From Cavenderia fasciculata (lineage: Eukaryota > Evosea > Eumycetozoa > Acytosteliales > Cavenderiaceae): a stretch of 64,000 bases of DNA. Position 1 is the first letter of the stretch; every line of letters begins with the position of its first letter. The notes below the pieces were generated by a model, which was not told where the DNA came from, made no database searches, and worked only from the letters and a program-made list of their open reading frames with translations. The stretch covers positions 2,294,001-2,358,000 of the forward strand of contig NW_004457737.1 of NCBI RefSeq assembly GCF_000203815.1, given 5' to 3'. A program made the position numbers and the translations under genes. Below, piece after piece: positions 22,570 through 34,273 of the stretch.

Positions 22570-23722
22570 AATAATATTTATATATATAAAATAAAATTAA
22601 AACAAAAAAAAAAATTAAAAATCAAATCAACACTCAGATCACAAAAACCATTGGTATTTGATTGATTGGCATCACATCTTTACTTTTTTGTGTGTGAACA
22701 GGTGTTGACAACAACAACAACAACAACAATTTATAAATAGGTACAAAGAGGGGCTCATAGCACCCAAAATAAGAGAGAATTGTAAATAGAGTGAACCATC
22801 CCAAACATGTCAACAATTTACATGTATGGAGGGAGAAGAGTATCACGTTGTGTGTATGGGCGGGCTCCTTTCCCGCTATATATCCGTGTCTGTCTCTTTG
22901 ATTTCAAAAGGTTCATTGCCATGTCATGGATTGGTCGAGCAAAGGGCCACCCCCACAAAACAGTGAGTTGAAGATCGCCAAAACAAATCCCCTTTGCGAG
23001 CATTTAGCGATAAAACTTACACCCGTGGCCTACCAATTTTGCCTCTGCCATTTTGATGCCCCTCTATGGCCTTGGCACCCCTCGACCAATTTGTGGTGGC
23101 GCAAACTCACAACTTTCTTGGGTGGTTATGATCTCCAATTTTCAACCCTCACAGTCTATCAATATCAGAAACATTCGCTTGTTCATTGTCATAATGCCAA
23201 TGGTGATCACTCCCATTTTAACCCCCCTTTGCTCGCACTGATGTGGGGTATTTACACCAATGTGTTTGCTTTTGATAAAGAATCCTATAGGGATGATCCG
23301 TTCGAGAGAGGGAGAGAGATGTGGATGTGGAGGTAGTAACCAAGAGTATGTTAGATGTTTGTTGCAACGGTGTTATTGTCATCAAAATCATCATCGCTTC
23401 CACCACACTCCTTAAGAATTTTGTTATTTATTTAATTTTCTACATTATAAATAATTCACATCCTTCATTCCATATTAACATTTCATTACATCACATCAAA
23501 CCAAAATCATTTGTTCAATTCGCTCTCTATTCATTTCATCTTATCGAAATCTTTCAATCGGTCTATTGATTATCTCGTTTACATCCTCTTCTCGATCACC
23601 CATCTCATTTTTCACTCTTCACACCCAAATCAAGATTTTGTACACTTTAAATAATTTGGTTTTAATTCATTACAAACACATTCAAACAAATAGGATAATA
23701 ATAATAATATTAAAGTTATAAA
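22570..23722. other. spacer with GC-richer block
   Basis: About 1.15 kb upstream of the oxygenase gene. A block at about 22850-23330 is less AT-rich than the surroundings and carries a 136-codon frame (22926-23336) with an unusual Trp- and His-rich composition. I do not accept that frame as a gene. The remainder is AT-rich. Confidence 0.45.
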
Positions 23723-24764
23723 ATGTATATTTTATATTCAATTATCTTTTTAGGAGTATTCCTATCATTTTTCAATTATCGTAAAAGATCAGCCAAGGTT
23801 GACCAATGGAAGGTTAAATTGACAAAGTTGGATTTAAGCAAGCCAGAGGATATTGATGTCGGGATCAACTACATCTCTACCATTGATTTTCCATTTGAAT
23901 TATTTATTTCTACAAACTTGGCCTTTTACAGAACTTTTTGTTCTCCAACCATCTCAAATGTCTACTACAAAACTGGTACCATAGAGAAAACACCAGACAA
24001 AAGAGTTAATGATACCGATTTATTAATGTTTACTTGGAGTAAGTATGAAATTAAACCATCAAATATATTATAAATAATATAAAACTTACTCTTTCATTTT
24101 ATTCTTTTATTTTTTAGTGGAACATGGATTAGATAGTGAATTAGGTAAATCATCATATGAACAATTAAACAAGATTCATGGATTACATTCATCTAGAACT
24201 AGAAATGTTGATTTTATTTTTGTTTTGTGTTGTTTGACCATCGATGCTATTCAATTTTGTAATGATTTTGGATGTCGTTCTCTCGAAGAAAAGGAAAAGC
24301 AAATTGTATGGGAATTCTACCGTCGTGTTGGTGTAAGAATGAACCTTGCCGACATTCCAGTTACTCTTGAAAAATGCCATCAATTTGTTGAAGACTACAC
24401 CCAAGATGATCGTCAATCTAGAGTCACTCAAGATGGAAAGGTCCTCACCCAAGCAATGACCGATCTTGTTGTTCGTTGGTACAACTTTATCCCATCGACT
24501 ATTGTCAAGATGGGTATTTCAGTTGTTCTCCATTACATGTCACCAGTTTTCCATCGTAAATTGGATCTTCCAACTCCATCGGCCACCGAAATCACTTTTA
24601 TCAAGGTTTTGCTCAAACTTCGTAGAGCTGCCATTCAAATTCTTCCACCACGTTCCACTCCACACCATCTATCAAGCAAACTTCTCGATCAAGACTATGG
24701 TTGTCCAATGTCAAAACATGTCTTTTCAAAGGTTGGTCCAATTGATATGATTTCTAAATTCTAA
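23723..24764 (+). CDS. mpaB/rubber-oxygenase-like membrane protein
   Basis: Two exons, 23723-24038 and 24118-24764, 320 residues. An N-terminal hydrophobic segment (MYILYSIIFLGVFLSFF) acts as signal anchor. The body matches the ER-bound oxygenase mpaB/mpaB' (DUF2236) family: FELFISTNLAFYRTFCSPTI, TGTIEKTPDKRVNDTDLLM, KIHGLHSSRTRNVDFIFVLC and FYRRVGVRMNLADIP. The family includes fungal mpaB, which cleaves a farnesyl chain in mycophenolic acid synthesis, and bacterial latex-clearing proteins; it binds a haem-type cofactor through His. The actual substrate here is unknown. Length fits the family. Confidence 0.82.
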
Positions 24765-24854
24765 TCCAAATTAAATAAAAAATAATACTATCAAATGATT
24801 GATTAATCTTTTGTTTTTAATAAATAAATCAAAAAGAAATATATTCTTTCTTTT

Positions 24855-27800
24855 TTAAGATTTTTTATTATTGGGAGAAGGTCGATGGCGTATTGGAGAT
24901 GAAGATTCCGATTTGGAGAGTCTTTTATCTCTCCTTTCTTTAAATCTGTTTCTAAGATTCGTTACAAATGCGTCTTCTTCTTGGTTGTTGGGTTGTTGTT
25001 GATGTTGAGGGTTTTGTTGAAGGTTTTGTTGGAAAAGGTGTTGATTCAAAGCAAACTCTAAATCTTCAGAAGAAGAGGTAGAATCATCGGATTCTATCAA
25101 TTGGTTGCCTTGTTCGTGTTGTTGTTGCTGTGGATCTGGTATTCCATGTACATCAGAGAATAAGATATTATCAGAGAATTGACCAATATGAGAGTTTGAT
25201 GACGAGAGGTTGGAAGATGATGAGATGGATGATGAAGTTGGTGAAAAGTGATTCGGATCAACAACAGCCGTCGTAGGGGAATTAGGAGAAAATATATCTT
25301 GGTTGGCAAAATCGAGGTGATCATTTTCATCACCATAGATTGAATAGAATTTTAAGATATCCTTATTTCTTTGTAATTCATTTTCTTGTTCTTCAATTGT
25401 TTTTTTCAACTAAAATAAAAAAATATCATATTAATCATTAATTATGATTAAAAATTGATCAATTTTGGTAGTTAAAACTTACATTGACAACAATGGCATC
25501 ATTTCTAAATAATATATTAAATTTAGGCATACATAACAATATGGATGTTGATAATGCAAAAACAAAAATAACAGAACCAACAATGATTGTAGAGGCATTT
25601 GGGTTTTGAGGAAATGAGAATCGTAGTGGTATAATAATAATTAATAAAATTAATCCATTATATAACTTTAGAGTATAAATAATAAATTAAATATGTGTTA
25701 ATAATAATAATATTTATATATTTATATGTATGTAATATATTTACCATTATACCAATTACATTTGGCTCATGAAAAGTGCCTTGTCGAGTTTTGTATTTTC
25801 TAAATTTAATTGCCATAACAGATCCAACAAGACATATAGCTACCAAATAGATATAGATTAAAATTAAATAGATATTATCACTATTTCCACATGTGTATGC
25901 TACTTTTGAATTGTTAAGATCATAAACATATCTTGGTTTCAAATTATGAATAAATATACTAATAAATGCTATTATCTAAAAAAACAAAAAAAAAATTAGT
26001 CAATCTAATTTATCGTTAATTCATTTTAATACCTACACCAGTTGGTATAATAGCAAAAGCAGTTCTAATAATAAAATATCTAGTGTCAATTAGAGATGCT
26101 CTATGAGATACTGCCAATTCTTTCTTGTCTTTAAAAATTCTATACTGTTTCACAAATATGGACCCTGCAACAAGGGAGGGTCCTATGGTACTGGTTAAAA
26201 GCCTAACTCGGCATCTATAGATAAAAACAACAAGTTAATGATTTATAAAGTTTCAATTATCTAGATAATATCTATATTCTTCTTTTTTACATACACAAAT
26301 GTTCCAACAAAAAGAGTAGGGAAAATTGAAACTGATGACAAAAGACATCCAAATAAAACAGTATACATAAAATACTGATTTGAATAATGAATAATGGGAT
26401 GTTCTCTTTTGTAAAATGTATATGCGATACAAAACATAAGAAACAAAGTGATTACAATGGCAATGGTGCTCATGATTATTTTTAAAATGTTTGAAATTCC
26501 ATGTAGTGTAAGACAATAATAAGTGTCTTCAACTATATAAGGTGTGGCATCTCCAGTACAATTTCTCACTACCATACTTACATTGATTACTAGAAAAATA
26601 AAAGGAGTTGGTTAATCAATCATATATGTATGTTGTGTGTTTTTAGTTACCTTGAGGAGTTGGTAAAAGTAAAGATACGGCAGTAAAAGTAAAATTACAA
26701 ACTGTGCCTGGTGGAGCACTGACTTTGATATTGTACATTACGGCCATACCAACCATCGATAGTCCAACATTTCGAATGCCAGTAAGAGTAACATTGGGAC
26801 ACGAGGAAATAAAGAAACTGACATCGGTGCGACCTTGCAGCCTATTTCCAAATGCATCCAATGCCAAAAAAATAGCTTGTATCTGTTCTGGAGTGCCCAT
26901 GGTACGAGGAACAATCACCTCGAAAGAGTCAAAATAGGTGTTGTACAATTGTCCATGGTCGGCAGTGTTATTTCGCTCATAACAGGATCGACAGATAAAT
27001 CGCATTAGGACATCATTCTTTTCGTAATAGACGATTGCTCCTGCCTTGGAAACTGAATTGCCAATGATTGTATTGTTTTCAAAGAACCCAAAGTAACAAA
27101 AATTTCTTGGATTCTCTGGACAATGCGTACATAGCAGAGGAGCAACACACCTACTATAATATGTATTATTGTACATTTCAGATAAAAAGGTCAAGTTGTG
27201 TTTGGTTGGGGTTCTTAGATACAACACGGTACCATATTGTGCAGTATTGTTTATAAAATGACTATTTGTCATTGAAATGGATCCTGTTTGATCTGATTGA
27301 ATAAATACTCCTTTCTATAAAGTCCAATGGTTAGTTTAAACAAAGAGAGGAGATATAGAACTATTTTTCTTCTTTTAACTTTTTGTTTATACATACGTTT
27401 AAACCAATATTATTACCCAACCAAGCATTATCAAATGTCATTTCAAATTGATAGAAACCAACAAACATGTGATTGTTGAGAGTATTATTGTTGGCATAAC
27501 TGGCAATCCAAACCACCTTTGCTCCATACTTTGAAGTTACAAAACTCGATACTGTATTATTGATAAATGAGCAAAGAAGCAAATATACACGAGCTCTATT
27601 AAATATTACAATTAAATCATCGGAATAATTATTACTAGAAACCTCTGTATTTGTTATAATGGCTTCTCCTCTTCCATATGATGTCAACATTTTTCCTTCA
27701 TGCACTTTTATAATAAATAAAATAATAATTATTAGTAATTGCTTTCTTTTTCTTTTTCGTTTTTTATTGTTAAACATACTTGATACTTTTGAATGTACAA

Positions 27801-29190
27801 TATATAAGATTGAAACTTGATCCATTTGAAAAAGTGTTCCAATCATACCTTTAAAACTACAATCTGCAAATAGTGTGACTGCAACACCATACATTGTCAC
27901 TTGAGTTGTTGCTTTTGTTTGACCTATAAATTCGCAAAGTGAAACAACTATTCCTTTGGATGATATAGAAAATGCTGCACTTGCAGGTGCATAATTTTTA
28001 TCAAATCTACATAATGTTATACTTGGTAGGGAGTAGGAAAAGGGAAATTAGTATTAATATTTATACAATTATTTATAATTATTAAAAAATCTACATACTT
28101 TGATTGATTATCACCTTGAATTGAAAATACACCACCATTATAAGATGAAACATTTTCTCTAAAAATAGATTCACTAATATTGAATAAAGTTCTATTGTTT
28201 GCTATTATATTTCCAAATAATGATGCATTTAGTCTGAATCTTGATCTAGCGATTTTTAAAATTGATGTATCTAAAAAGAAAAAATAAAAGTAAATAATTA
28301 ACACATAATATTCTTTCTTTTCTTTTCCTTTCTTTATAGCATACCAAAAAATAAAGCATAATCGGCAGTATTATAAGTAACTATTCCATATTCGAAAAAA
28401 AATATAGTTCTAAGACAAAAAGTAAGAAAGTATGCGTTGTTACTCATAATGATACTTCTTCTCATCCAAACTAAACTTTGTTTTGAATATATAATATAAT
28501 CTGCTGCATTTTGACTGATCGTTACACTACTAAAATAAATGTCGGCTACGGAAAGTAATTGTCAATTAGTGGACTATTATATAATAAATTCCTTTTTTTT
28601 TGTTTAATGTACATACACGCAATTATTACAATAATTGATGAATTTTTATCCAAACCAATTCCGTTATTAATAAATGTACAATTGTGAATGATTCCACGAG
28701 AGAATTGAAAACACATTAATGCCTGTGGATTATTGAAGGAAATGTCAGCCTCTAGAGCGTCGGCATTGATAGTATTGCCCTTGACAAATTCTCCAACCAA
28801 ATTGGTGGTAGTGTTGACAATGGATACACCAATAAGAATGAAATTGGAATTGTTGACATAGAACAATCCCAGGTTGCTGTGGAGCATGGTATAGTCGGGA
28901 CCATCGACTCCTACAATCGTATAATTTGCATTTGCTATCGTTGTGTAATTTGTTTCAAAGTAATCGCCAGGCAGTAAATTGATGACTGCTCCAAATGAAT
29001 TGGCAGCTTCAATCTCTATTGTATATTTAATCGATTGGCATGGTAATGATTTGCTTCTACCACATCCACTATTATCGTCTCCATCTGGAGATATATAAAA
29101 TTGATCTCTTCCAATTATAATTAAAAATAATACTAAAGAGAGAGAGAGAGAGAGAAAAGTAAGTAAGTTTGTTTGGGTTTTGTTCCTCAT
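24855..29190 (-). CDS. family-3 (GABA-B-like) GPCR with beta-helix-like ectodomain
   Basis: Eleven exons on the minus strand: 29190-28617, 28545-28345, 28270-28099, 28021-27780, 27704-27397, 27314-26651, 26589-26295, 26214-26037, 25975-25745, 25665-25483 and 25409-24855. Phases agree, giving 1200 residues. A signal peptide (LSLSLSLVLFLIII) is followed by FYISPDGDDNSGCG and INLLPGDYF, then repeated short beta-strand phrases (NCTFINNGIG, SRFRLNASLFGNIIANN), the look of a pectin-lyase-like right-handed helix of about 680 residues. Seven membrane helices follow from ILKIIMSTIAIVITLFL to ASTIIVGSVIFVFALS. CRVRLLTSTIGPSLVAGSIF with KQYRIF is the family-3 TM3 region. The tail starts with a coiled coil (LKKTIEEQENELQRNKDIL) and is Gln/Ser-rich. 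The best-known Dictyostelium Grl receptors that I recall instead have a periplasmic-binding-protein-like ectodomain. Ligand unknown. Confidence 0.85.
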
Positions 29191-30148
29191 TTATTTATTT
29201 ATTACATACACTGGAAAAATAATAATATTAAAATTAATTTCATATTTTAAAATCAAACTAAACTAGTTAGCTTGATCTAAAATAAGCAACTTTCTTCTTC
29301 TTCTTCTTCTTCTTCTTCTCTCTTTACTCTAACTAATGATGTTGCTTCTGATTTATATATTATCATTCATCAATTGTCCACATGTTTTATAATGGTTTGA
29401 ATGAATTACCACAATCCAAAATCTGAATAAATGACAACAATAACAATAAACAGGACAGGAGAGAGAGAGAGAAGGTGGAGTGGACAAGGGAGGGAACAAA
29501 AAGTCAACAGTAATAATATATTATAAATAAATTTGAATAATCATGCAAACAATATTGATGATAATAATCATGGATGGAAAATGTGTGTGGGTGCAGATCG
29601 ATTCATTCATTCACTCTCTCTCTTTGAGTGTAGCTATAGATCATCATCGATGACATTCCGTATGACCATATGATTCCTTTCATTTTTGGTTAACCTATAA
29701 TTGAAAAATGAATCATCGCGATGATTGTCTGATTTACTACTAGTTGTTGTTGGATGTGGTAGTAGTAGAGCATAAGAGGTGAGTGGAGTAGGATTCTATA
29801 GCGAGCGATTGTGTGATGTGGTAGTCGGGGGTGGTGTGATTCGCAAGTTTGACAACCACACTATTTCTCTATCAAAAAGAGACAGAGAGTAGCAAAGAGT
29901 ATGTTCTTTCATTTCTATATGCATCATTCTAAACAAATAATTATAGAATGAGTGGAGTGAATGATGAATGACTCGAGTCATGCCGCCGGCAGTCGCATTT
30001 ACAAGAATATTGGTTGATTAATAAAAAGATTAATTAAATAATAAGAATAAAAATATATTAAAATGCGAGTGGGGGTGTGATGATTTTGTCTGCAAAAGCT
30101 AAAGATATCGATTCCAATAACTTATTTCAAGACAACTAACTAACTAAC
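29191..30148. other. divergent intergenic region
   Basis: About 960 bases between the divergent GPCR and methyltransferase genes. It has a TTC microsatellite at about 29292-29320, GA runs near 29460-29472, and otherwise AT-rich sequence. No gene was recognised. It probably holds both promoters. Confidence 0.5.
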
Positions 30149-31768
30149 ATGTTGACTAGTATTAAATCAACATCCCTTTACAGGATTGTTAGTAGTAGTC
30201 ATACAATACTTGGCAATCATCTTATAAATAATAGTCAAGGAGGTTTTTTATTGCGATCGTATCGTTCTTCGTCGTCGTCAGGCGGAGGAGGAGGAGGAGG
30301 AGGAGGAGGATCAGAAGCAAGAAGTGTAGATAAAGATATTATATTTGGTAGAAAGAGTAATAGTAGTGCTGGTGATAATAGTAATAGTAATAGTAATGGT
30401 GGTGGCAGAAATAATAGATATGATAACAGAGATGATCGTAGAGATGATCGTAGAGTTGACGGTCGGTACGATAATAATAAGAATCATACTCGAAGAAATG
30501 AATATCAACGATCAAACACTGCCGACTATAGTGTTGGTCGTACTACCAAGTATTTGGTCGATAACAACAGCAACGGTGGAATGGACAAATCATCAAGAAG
30601 AGAGTTTAAACAAGAATTAAATAATATTCAATATGGACAACAACAAAGATCATCATCTCCACGTGTCTCAAGACAACAAGATGAACCAAAAGAAGAAGAA
30701 TCGGGAGGAGAAGGAGTAGTAGAACAATTACCAAAAGATGAACTACATATAGTTGGATTACATACTGTTTTGGAGACATTTAAATGTAGACCTGAATCAT
30801 TTCAAAGATTATATATCAATAAGGAGACATATGACAAACAATCGGCTGCACTGGGTGCCATCATAAGACACATGGTTGAACACAAACTACCATACAGATT
30901 CTTTGACAAGGAGGATGGACAGATGGAACGAGTGGCCAAGAACAGACATCATGAAGGTGTATGCGCAGTCATCAAGTCGAAAAAGGTGTTGACACCAGAA
31001 GAGGCGTTTGAAAAGGAGATGAACAAGACATTCAAGCAGACACCACCTGTATCACACTCGTTTACATCGACCAACAAACAAACGAGTGGTGAAACCAATG
31101 TGGTGCGTCCCATTGTCGTCCTCTTGGACGGTGTAGAGAATCCAATGAACATTGGTTCGATTGTTAGAACATGTGCTGGTTTTGGAGTAGAGACACTCTA
31201 TCTATTCAATCAAGAGGGTGCATCGGCCAGTGGAAGAGTCAATCCATTCTCAACGGCCTCTTATTTGTCGAGTCGTGGAGCTATCGAACATCTCGACGTT
31301 ATCCCCATCACCGCTAGAAACACTGCTATCAATATGATCAAGGAATTTGCCGAACAAAAGTGGGAGATTGTCAGTACGGCCACTGCTATCTCTGACAAGG
31401 CTCTCACACTCTTTTCAGAGGGTAGTGCATTGACATTGGGAACTAAACCACTATTACTTATTTTTGGGTCAGAGTCACACGGTATCAATCCTGGTATCGC
31501 CAAACTGTCCACTGCCACCCTCACCATTCCAGGTACTGGTCTCATAGACAGTTTAAATGTATCTCAATCAGCTGCTATTATCCTTGCAGAGTGTTGGAGA
31601 ATACAAGGTAGAAGATTAACTGGAAAGTTAGTAGACAGTCAAAAACAACAACAATCCACGTCCTCTAAAAAAATAACCAAAACCGAACCACTGGAAATCA
31701 CTCCACAACTTTTGGGTATCAATGAAAATCAACTTTATAATGAAGATTTTAATAATTACAAATCCTGA
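30149..31768 (+). CDS. SpoU/TrmH-type RNA 2'-O-methyltransferase, likely mitochondrial
   Basis: Single exon, 539 residues. The first 50 residues are basic and Ser-rich with no acidic residue (MLTSIKSTSLYRIVSSSHTI), fitting a mitochondrial presequence. A Gly run and an Arg/Asp/Asn-rich region follow. Residues about 195-270 form a substrate-binding domain (IVGLHTVLETFKCRPESFQR, VAKNRHHEGVCAV). The SPOUT catalytic domain has all three motifs: PMNIGSIVRTCAGFG (motif 1, N..G...R), FGSESHGI (motif 2, G.E..G) and IPGTGLIDSLNVSQSAAI (motif 3). The order matches MRM1/RlmB enzymes, which methylate a ribose in large-subunit rRNA. MRM1 itself is the best guess, but other mitochondrial SpoU members cannot be excluded. 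Confidence 0.88.
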   Translation: MLTSIKSTSLYRIVSSSHTILGNHLINNSQGGFLLRSYRSSSSSGGGGGGGGGGSEARSVDKDIIFGRKSNSSAGDNSNSNSNGGGRNNRYDNRDDRRDDRRVDGRYDNNKNHTRRNEYQRSNTADYSVGRTTKYLVDNNSNGGMDKSSRREFKQELNNIQYGQQQRSSSPRVSRQQDEPKEEESGGEGVVEQLPKDELHIVGLHTVLETFKCRPESFQRLYINKETYDKQSAALGAIIRHMVEHKLPYRFFDKEDGQMERVAKNRHHEGVCAVIKSKKVLTPEEAFEKEMNKTFKQTPPVSHSFTSTNKQTSGETNVVRPIVVLLDGVENPMNIGSIVRTCAGFGVETLYLFNQEGASASGRVNPFSTASYLSSRGAIEHLDVIPITARNTAINMIKEFAEQKWEIVSTATAISDKALTLFSEGSALTLGTKPLLLIFGSESHGINPGIAKLSTATLTIPGTGLIDSLNVSQSAAIILAECWRIQGRRLTGKLVDSQKQQQSTSSKKITKTEPLEITPQLLGINENQLYNEDFNNYKS

Positions 31769-31997
31769 TCATCATCATCATTATAGAAAATAAATATATA
31801 AAATAATTATAATAATATTATTATAAATAGTAGTCGTTTTTAATCATTAAATTTCCAAGAGAGGGTATTTTCGAAAAAATTCAAAAAAATAGAGGGGATT
31901 CCAACGGTTTCATGAAGTTGATCAGTTGATTCAAGAAAGATTAATTAATAGTAGTTCAAGAAGAAGTAGAAAAAGAAAGAAAGAAAGAAAGAAAGAG

Positions 31998-34115
31998 ATG
32001 ACTAGATCCTCAAACGAATCAGATGATGAGGAATTATCTTCGTCTGAAGAAAACTATAAACACAATGGAAAGAGTCATCGTCGCAAATCATCATCTTCAC
32101 TTGAAAAGACTACGACGAATAATAACGATGATGATGATGATGATAAGGATGATGGGGAAGTGGAGGAGGAGGAAGAAGAGGAAAATGGAGATCAACATAT
32201 AGTCAATGGAGAACAGAAAGGCGATAATGAAGAGGATGGTCATCATGATGATCGAGACGACGATAACGATAACGAGAACAATGACGACAATGATGGTGAA
32301 ATGCATCAAGTAATGGAACAAGACCAAGATGAAAACGATGATGAAAACAACAATAGTGATAAACAACAAGATGAAAAAGAAGAAGAAGAAGAAGAAGAAC
32401 AATCAGATGATCAAATGATCAAAGAAGAATCAAGAATATATAACGCCGAAAAGAAAGATCATAAATCATTGTCATCGTCATCGTCATCATCATCATCATC
32501 ATCATTGACTAAATCAACAACTACTACAAATACTACAACAAAAAAGGAAGGAACACAAGTTGATCCAGCCGATTTGGATGCATTGACCAATTTGATCGTT
32601 CACAATATACCCAAACACTTTACCAATGAAGATTTAAAAGATTTGTTTGAGGAGTTTGGAGAGATTGAAAGCTACAAGGTAGTAGCCAATAGAAAAGCAC
32701 CGTCTACTCTTTTGCCCCAACAACCACCACCACAAGCCAACATGGGCTATGGATTTGTAAAATTTGTACATTCAGAGAGCGCAGCAGCCGCCATCGAATC
32801 GATGAACGGTCACATGACAGACTCGAAAACCATAAAGGTTTCCTATGCTACACCGACATCACAACAATCTACACACGCCAACCTCTACATTAATCGACTT
32901 GAACCACACGTCACCAAAGAAGACTTGGCAGAGGCTTTTTCCAAATTTGGTGAACTCGTCGAAACCAGAATCCTAATGGACCTCAACACCAACACAAGTA
33001 GATGTGTTGGTTTTGTTCATTTTTCTAATCGTCGTGATGCACTCGCTGCATTATCAGCAATGAATGGTGCAAACATTTCTCAACAATCAACTCCTATTTA
33101 TGTAAAAGTATGAATGAAAAAAGAAAAGAAAGAAAAAGAAGATTAAGACAAGATAATTGTTTATTGTTGAATTATATTATGTGATAAACTTAATATTTAC
33201 TATTATTTATTTAATTAATTAGTTTGCAGATCAAAAAGATGATAATAAGAAAAACAAAGTTACAAAAACTAAAGATCCAAATGATAATCGACTACCCATA
33301 CAATCTTCATCATCATCATCATCATCATTACAGCAACATATGAAACAACAAAAACACAGTAATAATAATGGTGGTAATAATACATCATCCAAACATCATC
33401 ATCATCAAAAACAACAACAACACCAACAACAACAACAAATTCATCAACACCAACCTCAAATTGCTCCAGCAATATCTGGGTATCAATATATGGATCATAG
33501 TGGTTTATTGGGTAGTATGGCCATTCCACCTACACCAGCAGCTTACAACCCATCTATATATATGTATCCAATGGCTAGTGGCGGAGGTGGTGTATATAGA
33601 AACACCAATCCTCCATCTCGATACGATCCAATAGGCAGAAATCTTTTAACCAACCAATATCATCACCATCCAGCATCTATTCAGGCCGCTTCCAACCCTT
33701 ATCCCTTTTCCTACTATCCACCTCAAATCTCTCCCATTCAAACTCAATTATTAAATCGTATGATGAAATCCATAATGAATTAATTAATTTAATATTTAAT
33801 ACTAATAATTTAATTTATATATTTCTTTCTTTCTTTTTTTTAGTTTATAATACTCAAGCTTATGTACAACAACCACCACCACCATTAAATTATTCGCTAC
33901 TATATTCAGTTCATGTTTCAAATCTTCCCAACAACTCCGATGAAGCCTATATTTATAAATTATTTGGAGCATTGGGTGCAATAGCAAATGTAAAGATGCT
34001 CAACAATCACCAAGCAATCATCAACTATTTGACAATCGAAGCCGCTCAAAATGCAATTGTCAATTTAAATAACAAGTCTGTTGGTGGCAAAACCTTAAAA
34101 GTAAAATCACAATAA
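31998..34115 (+). CDS. three-RRM RNA-binding protein (ELAV/CELF-like)
   Basis: Three exons, 31998-33107, 33223-33757 and 33844-34115, 638 residues. The start at 31998 follows a GAAA-rich leader. Residues 1-190 are strongly acidic and Ser-rich (runs of Asp, Glu and Ser). RRM1 begins at LIVHNIPKHFTNEDLKDLF (about 200-285) with RNP1 MGYGFVKFV. RRM2 begins at ANLYINRLEPHVTKEDLAEA (about 294-372) with RNP1 RCVGFVHF, and ends YVKFAD across intron 1. A long Gln/His/Tyr/Pro-rich linker leads to RRM3 in exon 3 (YSVHVSNLPNNSDEAYIYKL, LGGKTLKVKSQ-like end). RRM1 and 2 close together, with RRM3 after a linker, is the ELAV/CELF layout used in mRNA stability or splicing control. RRM3 has a weak RNP1 (HQAIINYL). 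Confidence 0.87.
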
Positions 34116-34273
34116 TCATCCGGAAAACAGATCATATCAGACCAGACCAGACAAGACAAGACAAGACCCTTAAAACAAACAGAGAAAATATAATATTATT
34201 TTTTTTTAAAAAAGTAAACATATAGAGAAAATAGAATATCATCAACCTATCCTATTTTTGTTTTATATATTTT

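Noticed and set aside
22926-23336. 136-codon frame in a GC-richer spacer
   Set aside because: Unusual Trp/His-rich composition, no recognisable domain, no plausible splice partners; the GC-rich block is more likely promoter sequence.
28021-28099. Alternative acceptor 16 bases further into GPCR exon 4
   Set aside because: Both acceptors keep frame, but the upstream one follows a good pyrimidine tract and adds ITLC, which fits the beta-helix pattern; the choice remains slightly uncertain.
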